DNA of 15,469 nt from Lunasporangiospora selenospora (Eukaryota > Mortierellomycota > Mortierellomycetes > Mortierellales > Mortierellaceae), in assembly GCA_015680635.1 (NCBI GenBank), contig JAABOA010000148.1, forward strand, positions 7,157 through 22,625. Direction: 5' to 3'. Made by a program: the position numbers and the translations under genes. This document shows positions 9,034 to 15,469 of this stretch, piece after piece (the first letter of the stretch is position 1; each line of letters opens with the position of its first letter). The notes beneath the pieces were generated by a model. It saw only the letters and a program-made list of their open reading frames with translations, did no database searches and had not been told where the DNA came from.

Positions 9034-10181
9034 GATCACTCTTTCTACACCAAAAGGGCTGCACCCATCCACTACACCACACTGCGACCCATTCAACGGA
9101 CAGCAGTGCAAACGAAAGCCTGGAGAACACTCTAATGAACCCACTCCATTTCGGCCTGGTTGTGGACAAATCACCTAATGGGACATCCCTACCTACATTG
9201 CAAAAACTATTCCCAACTGGCCCGACTGTTATCGGACCAAGCATCTCCTCTCCTCAACAGGCCCACAGGATGGGTCAACCCCCCTCCCCACATACCACCA
9301 TCCTCCTTTGTCTTGGATAGAGTCTCGCACCTTTTCAAAATCAACACCTTTTTTTTCACAACTCGGGGACAACCTGGTATTCGGCTACACAGAATGGACA
9401 CCCCCCATCGATCGGATTATTACACCGAATCAATCCGCCACACAATCTCACAATCTGCAGCCATTATTTCTTCCAATGCTCCATGAATCGAGTTTGCTCC
9501 AAAACCAATCAATGTCGCCCATTGGCATTTCATCCCTTCCGCTGGTATTGATGGCTCCACTATCATGGATCAGGGACGCTATTGGCGCGTCGAATCCAAA
9601 CCCTGCAGACAGGTTTTCTTCCATGCCAGAAGAGCACTTCATTGCCTGCCACATGCTTCGCCACCGACTGGAACAGGACCACAGTCAAGGAAGGTTTCCA
9701 TTCAACACTCTGCAACAACAGCTCAGCTTAGATGCAAAAAGCAGCCATGTGGTATGCTGACATCCCCTCCCCAGGAAGGAGATTGGCATCCTATTTCGAT
9801 CATGCAACAAAAAAAAAACTGAATGGATTTCTATTTTTTTTGCCAGCGGTGTTGAGTGTTGACAGAAACGTGCTGTCACTCGATCAGGATCGCGACCTAG
9901 GCGGGAGGAAATCAACCGGCCTAACTGTGACCCCCAGGCACATCAGGACGACCCTCGACCCACCCATTCCAGATTCTTCAGTCAATCGCAGCCTCATGGG
10001 AATATGAATGACTCGAGCGCAGCTAGACAATGAGCACTCGATTGAACCCAGGGATGATTTCATTCCTCAAGGTGGTCATTGTGGTGAATCTCCTTTCAAG
10101 ATCTCTGCAATGACAGACGGTCAAGACACGCTTTTGTGTTTGTAGAAACGTCTTCGTGTTCAGCGAGACCCTTGATTTCAG
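9034..10181. other. Overlapping open frames, no recognised gene
   Basis: On the plus strand there are open frames at 9135-9320, 9160-9486, 9308-9760 (150 codons), 9565-9822 and 9732-10007, rich in Pro, Ser, Gln and His. None has a motif I recognise, and they overlap in different frames. A 10-A run at 9809-9818 could mark the tail of an old plus-strand insertion. A candidate leader exon for the next gene is ATG at 10031 (MSTRLNPGMISFLK), which would splice in phase from GTGGTC at 10073 to the acceptor at 10181. That donor is weak. The region is probably relic sequence. Confidence 0.3.
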
Positions 10182-10886
10182 GCAATTGGTGCCAAGAAGC
10201 TCGGCTATTACCATGAACTGCACAAAGCAAAAGCTGACTTAAAGGCCAAGGTTATGACAATTGGGGATCCTCATGAGACACTGGTAAGAAAGAGACGATG
10301 GTAGCATGTCAAGCGTGTATTTTGGCCATTTCATCCATGATCTAGTGTCTCCGATTTTGCTAACACTCGGGAGACTACTTGATTATCTTCATAGGCCCTG
10401 ATGGAAAGGAATAGGGGTAGGGTCAATCTCTTCAACAGACAGTGCAAGCGTTTGTGCAAACTCAAGTACTTTAGACAAGAACACACTCTAGGATTAAGCA
10501 GGCGGGTCCAACTCACCAGGCCCTTTGGCAGTAGCCTGCAATCGGATGGTAAGAATAGCTCAGAAGAAAAAGTAAATTGAAGGTGGTCAAGGAGAGAGGT
10601 CATGTATTTATTCAACTTGCACATGAAATCTGTAAGCCTATAGCAGGAAAGGAACTCTTACTCGCAAAGCAATGGTGGCTGATGACACGCACCAGAGTGG
10701 TGTGTGTGTTGATACATCGAGTGCTTGCCATGCTTACTAGCCTTTTGTGGATACTATTGCCAAGGTATGATTATTTTTCCATTCATTTACACCTGGGGCA
10801 CTTGACTCGAATGCTACCCCACTTTTACTAACTTACTCTTCTACTCTTTGCTATTTAAGATAACTGAAAAGTTACGGGCCAACTGA
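10182..10886 (+). CDS. Putative spliced gene, 3' portion, unknown function
   Basis: I do not recognise this protein. The support comes from splicing signals. Exon 10182-10283 (34 codons, YYHELHKAKADLKAKVMTIG) has an upstream TTGATTTCAG acceptor and a GTAAGA donor. A 111-nt intron with GCTAAC at 10359 and TTCATAG follows. Exon 10395-10548 (MERNRGRVNLFNRQCKRLCK) joins in phase, ends at another GTAAGA, and is strongly basic with several Cys. Near the 3' end, 10741-10764 is followed by a textbook 95-nt intron (GTATGA, TTTACTAAC, TATTTAAG) to 10860-10886. In one frame this reads FVDTIAK-ITEKLRAN and stop. How 10548 connects to 10741 is unresolved, since the simple join gives a different frame. The 5' part of the gene is not identified. 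It could also be a pseudogene with well-preserved splice sites. Confidence 0.4.
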
Positions 10887-11067
10887 ATCTGAGGATCATG
10901 ACCCATATACTGGATACACTTTGCAAACATCCCAGTAGTTCGACAATAGCACCACTTGCCACAAGAGTCGTAAATTCATTGGAGAACGCCGAGTGGATGC
11001 AAGGTTACGCGGCCAGTGTGGAGGAGGACCATTAGAGCTGTCTTGAAAGGGCAACGAAAACAGCTAC

Positions 11068-12075
11068 ATGGCCATGTTTCCCAAGACCGACGAATTCGTC
11101 ATCATACGCAACTGTGGTCGTTTCAAGGACGGTGACCGAGACCCCTCCGGGAGTGAGCAGTTGACTAGAGCTGGATCTGGGACGCCAGGCGCCAACACCT
11201 CATCAGAAGCTACTCAGACCAGATCTCACGCCAAAGAACAGACAATTAACCATCACCAGCGACACCGGCGACACCAGCTGCAGAGGATCACCCCTCACAG
11301 GAGACGATTCCTCTAAGAGCACCCAATTATGCCGGCCAGGAGAGCGAAGCAACCTCCGTCTCGACCACACCAGCATTTCCAGGGTCTGTTTCCGCACCAG
11401 AACGACTTTTCCATGGTCCTTCTGAAGCGAAGGATAATTTACTCCCACCTCTAGGGCGACACAAAATTATAGAGTGCCAGGCGTCATTATCGGAAGATTA
11501 CCAGAAGGAAAACGTGATGCTGCATCCTGGCGGAGAGAAGGATTGAAAGATTCCCTCACGCATAGTGGGCGTCTTGGAAGAGGATCTTGAAAGTTCAGAA
11601 CCCGATGACACCAAGCGACGGAGGCATGAACACAAAGCAGACCTGTCTAAATCCTTCTCTCAAACAGGACCTGAACATTGCAGAGGCGTTTCTGAGGGAT
11701 TCGACCAAACGCTGTTTTCTGTTTAAGCCATCGATTGCCAGAATGCCAAGTAAACTGGGAGATATCGACATGGAGGTGGAGAGTCCAGATGAATCTCAGA
11801 GGCTTCTTGGCAGAGTCGAGGATGAGACTATCCAGATTCCTTTCACTGATGTTGGAGACATGGAACAGGCCTTCACGAATCCATTCACTGATTTTGGGGC
11901 TATCAAAAGGCCTTGACTCATAGAAGAAGACAAGACTACAGCTTCAGTCCGTGGAGTTTACCTTGAAGGGATACAGTACGCTACCCATCAATACTGGCTC
12001 ATCCTTCGCTGTTATTTTCTGGACAAATCGAGCCGGAGAAATGACATGATCTTTTGTCATCCAGATAATCCGTGA
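11068..12075 (+). pseudogene. Decayed long ORF, disordered and charged, possibly gag-like
   Basis: One protein seems to run through three frame segments. Segment 1 is 11068 to about 11250 (MAMFPKTDEFVIIRNCGRF, then Ser/Thr/Gly-rich). Segment 2 is 11250-11726, with PATPAAEDHPSQETIPLRAP, a single in-frame TGA at 11544-11546, and then VLEEDLESSEPDDTKRRRHE. Segment 3 runs from about 11725 to 12075 in the frame opened at 11587, with MPSKLGDIDMEVESPDESQR and IQIPFTDVGDMEQAFTNPF. It has a TGA at 11914-11916 and then YLEGIQYATHQYWLILRCYF to a final stop. The product would be Pro/Ser/Glu-rich, then acidic, then hydrophobic and aromatic. The order resembles a retroelement gag or a large disordered host protein, but no zinc knuckle, protease or polymerase motif is visible. 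The two frame changes and two internal stops mean it is not translated as a whole. Confidence 0.45.
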
Positions 12076-13006
12076 ACCGTCTCGTCGACTCCAATCTTTG
12101 AAGTGTACCGCTCAAGCTGTATTATTTTTGGTATTATCCAAAGCTCGCACCAGAGATACCAACATACCTGAATCAGCTCCCAGGATGTCACATATTTTTC
12201 CATTCTTACACCGTGCCTCAGAAAATGACTGCGGGAGGGTAATCGAAAACGTGGACGCTCTTGGTTAGGTGAAGCCTCGTGAAGAGAAGATGGCCCGACA
12301 AGTTGCTAGGACACAGAACCTCAAGGATGCAACAAGCGACCCTGTGCAACATACTCACCATCGGTCAATGTAAAAGCCCTGCTTGATCGATACTCCTCGA
12401 GTAAGGTCGCTAATTACCTCCATGGTTGCAAGGAGAGCATACATTTATTACCTCGGGGATGCAAAGGACTTTTGGGATGATCTCTAAACGATCGCTTCGT
12501 CCACCAAGATGGTAGAGTCAACTGCTGTTTCAAAATCATCTTGGTCATGGAGCGGTGTTTTCTGGAAATGTCTGCTGGATGTCAACAGGCGGATGTCAAA
12601 GCCCATTGCGCACGCAAGCTGGAACGATTTTAACCTCGGTTGTGGACGAATGGACCCTTGGATCCATTGCAGAGGAGACGGGTTCGGATAAGGAACAAGC
12701 ACGATTTCTTAAGGCCCTGCTTCGTAACTGGAACCTGACAGCGACTACCGCCTAGGACTCGCCTTCAAAGGCGTCTTGGCGAAGTCTGCTCAAAGGGGCA
12801 CGTCATCGCTCGGCAATTGAGGTCGACCTACGCAACCTTCAGAATCACAGCTAGCTACGAGCCCCTCCATGTCTGCTGCTACTCCTGGAGAGGCGTCCGC
12901 AAAGGAGAGCCAAGTAAAACTATACCCAGACTCGACCTGGCAGAGTGCAACTGAGAATGTCAAGCGAGGAGGAAAGCATGCCACCAGTCAGCAAAGAAGA
13001 GGCTAG
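12076..13006 (+). other. Coding-like fragments, probable continuation of the decayed ORF
   Basis: Short plus-strand frames look protein-like but are separated by stops and shifts. They are 12374-12487 (LIDTPRVRSLITSMVARRAY, then YLGDAKDFWDDL), 12555-12755 (ending IAEETGSDKEQARFLKALLR) and 12821-13006 (61 codons, Ser/Thr/Ala-rich, ending KRGGKHATSQQRR). The stretch 12080-12370 holds nothing I can support. These may be remains of the same element as 11068-12075. No family was recognised. Confidence 0.3.
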
Positions 13007-13020
13007 CCCAGAGTGTTGCA

Positions 13021-13780
13021 TAGAATGACAAGGAGGGTGGAACGTTACTGTTAGCGACTGCGAATGTGCGATATATCTGATTCGGTTGGTTGGCAGTGGC
13101 ACGAACGTATAACGGGACGCACAACCCAGAGATTTGTCGTGATGGGTCGGACAGGTGGGCGAGAGAGTCGACATTTTCTTAAAATCTGGAGAGTTGTCAA
13201 GTGTAGTTCAGCTATACGCATAGGGATGTTGCTCAGAGGATCAAGATTGATACGAATATGATCATTTTCTCCAGTCAAGATCGAGTATGCCCAGGTATGG
13301 AGCCTTTTTTCACAGTTGCAGGGTCCTGTCATTGACTAAGAGTTGGACCTGTAAACTACGATGCTTACCTTTTTTTGTCTATTTCTAATAGTGATACAGT
13401 AGTGAATTCTGTACCCATCCTCATAGTCCGTCGGAAGTATCACGCCTATACAATTTCCGTCACGAGGGTCCGTTCTCGACGTTGTATGTAGAAGAGAGGA
13501 TCAACTCGGACATGTCGCCTCCACGCAGAGTCGCCATCCTGAACCAACTCTAGCCAACACTTCGAGCAGTGAATAACCTGGAGCTGGACTATTCTTCCGA
13601 GGATCTTGGCCTGCCAGTACAAAGGAGACTCCACCCTGAAAAGGAAGGAACTGGAAGGCTCTGTCACAGGAACACCATTATTGCTCCATTATCTAGGCTG
13701 TAATTAATACACTCCACCACAAATGGATGCAGGATCTTGCGACAGCTCTACTTTATACATTTCACCACAGCACTGAGTAG
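13021..13780. other. No clear gene; two minus-strand open frames
   Basis: Minus-strand frames at 13667-13446 (73 codons, with SPLYWQAKILGRIVQLQVI and HCSKCWLELV) and 13332-13051 (93 codons, with INLDPLSNIPMRIAELHLTT) have plausible amino-acid composition. Neither has a recognised motif. Between them a GTAAGC donor-like site at about 13367 follows a short open segment. The two could be exons of one minus-strand gene, but I could not build a consistent model. Confidence 0.2.
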
Positions 13781-14164
13781 GAGACATGTCGCCTTGCCAA
13801 AGAATGGAAGCCTTTGGTAGCAATCAAGTATGTGACCTATCGGATTCCTGGGCAAAAGGTCGTCATCTCTAAGCTGTTCTCAAAACCGATGATTGGTGCC
13901 TACCCACGAATGCTCTCCTTGTCGGCCTCGGATGTGGATCAGGAGAGTATCGCCCAGGGCGAGAGGCCGTTTCATTTGGTAGCCAGTCCGACAGACATGG
14001 TGGCCCTTTTAACCGGTGCTGCCTCGGATCGAGTTCATCTCCGGATTATAGCGCCTTCATTTTTTCATGTGATGGATGAAAAGGAGGAGGAGGAGGAGCA
14101 TGTTCCAAGAGACCTTCTTCGGATGGGTGGACTAGTGTCGAGGACTCATCCCGCTCAGCGGTAG
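13781..14164 (+). CDS. 127-codon open frame with acidic tract, hypothetical or 3' exon
   Basis: The frame is open from just after a TAG at 13778-13780 to a TAG at 14162-14164, but has no ATG until IGA-preceding Met near 13888. It may therefore be a terminal exon that uses CACTGAGTAG or CACCACAG as acceptor. Visible parts are LAKEWKPLVAIKYVTYRIPG, a globular-looking middle (LVASPTDMVALLTGAASDRV), then FHVMDEKEEEEEHVPRDLL. I do not recognise the family. It is longer than neighbouring spurious frames and has balanced composition, so it may be a real or recently lost gene. Confidence 0.35.
   Translation, partial: ETCRLAKEWKPLVAIKYVTYRIPGQKVVISKLFSKPMIGAYPRMLSLSASDVDQESIAQGERPFHLVASPTDMVALLTGAASDRVHLRIIAPSFFHVMDEKEEEEEHVPRDLLRMGGLVSRTHPAQR
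14084..14098 (+). repeat. (GAG)5 trinucleotide microsatellite
   Basis: Five uninterrupted GAG units lie inside the open frame at 13781-14164 and encode five glutamates. In-frame triplet repeats tolerate length changes, which mildly supports coding in this frame. Confidence 0.7.
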
Positions 14165-14360
14165 TTGGTAATACAACACGCGAGCCGCGTAGAACAAAAG
14201 AAAGATACACATACAGATAGAGTCCTTGGCTAGGCAGAATAATAGACTACTAGTCTTTCATTGACTATGGTATGGCATTCATTACTACAAATGCTACTGC
14301 AGCTATGGTTGGTAATGTGAGCGGCCAGGATGCTGTTGGAGACAATGGCTATTCTACTTT

Positions 14361-14735
14361 CTAGAACTGACAGCCGAGGGTCACTCTTGACCGTCTATAA
14401 TAAGTCAGATCTCCTCCCTTACTTCTCGTCCATGTATCACACTGACCAAAGCCAGAGTAAGTCTTTCCATTGACTGAAAGATCGAGATAACGGCAATCAG
14501 CCCATCTCTGAGTCAGGCAGTAGTCGCCATTACAGACACTCGGGAAATCACCGAAAGCATTGCCACCGGGAAACGACTTGAATCCATCAGATCTGGTAAC
14601 CTCACAATTAAGCTCCTCATAATTTTGTGGTTGGTAGACCTTTTTGCCCGTGCACTCAACAAAGCATGTCAAGGCCGCATTTGCTGTTCCTGCAACGAGT
14701 GCAAGAGCACTGAGAACTTTGATGTTGAACAGCAT
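14361..14735 (-). CDS. Small secreted cysteine-rich protein (124 aa)
   Basis: This is an intact single-exon coding sequence. The N-terminus MLFNIKVLSALALVAGTANA is a classical signal peptide: a basic residue at 6, a hydrophobic core at 7-15 and an A-x-A cleavage site after residue 20. The mature protein of about 104 residues has eight cysteines (24, 28, 44, 68, 73, 81, 99, 122), enough for four disulphides. It is rich in Gly, aromatic and polar residues, suggesting a compact beta-rich fold. There is no N-glycosylation sequon, no transmembrane segment and no GPI tail, so it should be secreted to the medium or wall. The family is not recognised. Candidate-effector or antimicrobial-type roles are common for such fungal proteins, but that is inference. 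Start choice is supported by the signal peptide, an upstream TATA box and a likely leader intron. It lies among relics in a transposon-rich region, typical for fast-evolving secreted genes. Confidence 0.88.
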   Translation of the reverse strand: MLFNIKVLSALALVAGTANAALTCFVECTGKKVYQPQNYEELNCEVTRSDGFKSFPGGNAFGDFPSVCNGDYCLTQRWADCRYLDLSVNGKTYSGFGQCDTWTRSKGGDLTYYRRSRVTLGCQF

Positions 14736-14737
14736 AC

Positions 14738-14834
14738 CTTTAAGTAGGAGTAAAAAATAATTAAAATATACTCATGTGGATGGATGACAACTGTACTCCT
14801 TGGTGCAATGTAGAAGATCAATAGTGAGACTTAC
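14738..14834 (-). other. Putative 5'UTR intron of the secreted-protein gene
   Basis: On the minus strand TTTCCA is followed by GTAAGT at 14834. A TTTTTTACTCCTACTTAAAG acceptor ends at 14738, two bases before the ATG. Removing these 97 nt leaves a leader of about 50 nt or less after the TATA-directed start. The donor is consensus and the length matches other introns here. Confidence 0.6.
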
Positions 14835-14907
14835 TGGAAATAAAGGGTTGTTTGGTTGATGTCAATGATGAGGTTTTAGGCAAGAAAACTAGTGGCAAAG
14901 CTGGAGA

Positions 14908-14915
14908 TATTTATA
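14908..14915 (-). promoter_or_regulatory. TATA box TATAAATA of the secreted-protein gene
   Basis: TATAAATA on the minus strand lies about 75 nt upstream of the leader intron donor and 173 nt upstream of the ATG. Transcription would be expected to start about 30 nt downstream, near 14880, which gives a short spliced leader. The pattern suits a strongly expressed gene. Confidence 0.65.
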
Positions 14916-15002
14916 CTTCTTTCAGAGTTGATGTTGCTTCGCAGAATCCCTAGTGTGCCCATCTCATTCACCTTGCTTCTTGATCCATCTTAAAATTTTC
15001 AG

Positions 15003-15469
15003 AGTCGTTGACCACAACAGCAGCTATTCAAAGAAAAGGCAGTGCAATCCTCATCAAAGTTTTCTGCAAGGCACACCATGCGTTAATTGCCGTCTAGGCG
15101 CTAACCTAACTCTATTTTTCCCACTCCAGAAATTCTTGGAGGGAGTCTGAGCTCGAGCAAGGCACGACTCACGCGACGATGTCAATGGAGGGTTTCATAG
15201 ACGCCCATGTCAAGCATCAGTCAACTCGCAACAACATGCTTGCCGCCCCATTTTTCTTCCCGAAGGGACTAGGCTTGGGTTTCTATATTTGGATCGATGG
15301 TACTCGATTGGTAGCTGTTTTCGTACAGATGAAGCTGCATGTCTAACTTTTCGCAGGACTGGAATGAGACCCTCAGCACAGTCTCGACCCCCAAAATTGA
15401 AGCGCACATGGACCCTTTCCGCAAGTACTGTCCCGACAACGTCTACATCTGCATGATTGTAGCATATCC
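15003..15469 (+). CDS. Partial gene, nuclease-like fungal family member, frame possibly broken
   Basis: Exon 15003-15081 (AIQRKGSAILIKVFCKAHHA) follows an AATTTTCAG acceptor. A 48-nt intron (GTTAAT, GCTAACCTAAC, TTTTTCCCACTCCAG) joins in phase 2 to 15130 onward. That part reads SWRESELEQG, then RNNMLAAPFFFPKGLGLGFY, IWIDG, LVAVFVQMKL. The frame meets TAA at 15344. One base further on, the next frame reads NFSQDWNETLSTVSTPKIEA and YCPDNVYICMIVAYP to the window end. Aromatic-Pro 'APFFFP', 'VFVQMKL' and 'IVAYP' recall an uncharacterised Mucoromycota family (memory). There 'GPD...VFVQxK' resembles a PD-(D/E)XK nuclease core; here the expected Asp is not present. Alternatively a 46-nt intron 15311-15356 (GTAGCT..CTAAC..CGCAG) keeps the frame but removes the VFVQMKL strand. 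The gene is cut by the right edge. Confidence 0.5.

Noticed and set aside
10023-10060. Possible tRNA T-arm (GGGTTCAATC on the minus strand)
   Set aside because: The flanking bases do not form the 5-bp T stem, and no D-arm, anticodon arm or acceptor stem could be placed.
4920-10830. Shared AATGCTACCCCA between about 4924-4935 and 10810-10821 in opposite orientation
   Set aside because: Twelve bases shared without flanking similarity is compatible with chance in a window of this size.

Overview
The window looks like a transposon-rich accessory stretch of a fungal nuclear genome. The evidence is short introns (mostly 71-111 nt) with GTAAGT/GTATGT-type donors, CTAAC/CTAAT-like branch sites and YAG acceptors, a fungal-type small secreted cysteine-rich protein, and relics of hAT and LINE elements. 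Several protein segments (first gene, LINE tail, last gene) recall lineage-specific families I associate with early-diverging fungi (Mucoromycota). That placement is from memory and is moderate at best.

Layout. Positions 1-2433 (minus strand) hold the clearest large gene. It has eight exons that join in phase into 593 codons and runs off the left edge; its function is unknown. Its upstream region carries a young 140-bp direct duplication (2574-2712 and 2791-2930). Positions 3395-4370 (minus) are a decayed hAT transposase. Positions 4690-5100 hold an A-rich motif array, a 12-bp palindrome and a hairpin. Positions 5530-7140 (minus) are the 3' half of a LINE-type retrotransposon ORF2, 5'-truncated and frameshifted. 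Its truncated end abuts a long imperfect inverted repeat (arms about 7139-7560 and 8600-9033) that encloses pieces of a decayed or unusual minus-strand gene.

Positions 9040-10180 have only overlapping open frames with no clear signal. Positions 10182-10886 (plus) contain a chain of putative exons ending in a stop. Positions 11068-12075 (plus) are one long charged, disordered reading frame broken by frameshifts and stops, followed by smaller coding-like fragments to about 13006. A 127-codon plus-strand open frame lies at 13781-14164.

The best intact gene is 14361-14735 (minus): a 124-aa secreted protein with eight cysteines, a TATA box and a likely 5'UTR intron. The right edge (15003-15469, plus) is a partial gene resembling uncharacterised nuclease-like fungal proteins. 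Its frame is either broken by one base or restored by a 46-nt intron.

There is no operon-like cooperation here. The intact genes at the two ends flank a graveyard of mobile elements. No tRNA, rRNA or CRISPR was recognised.
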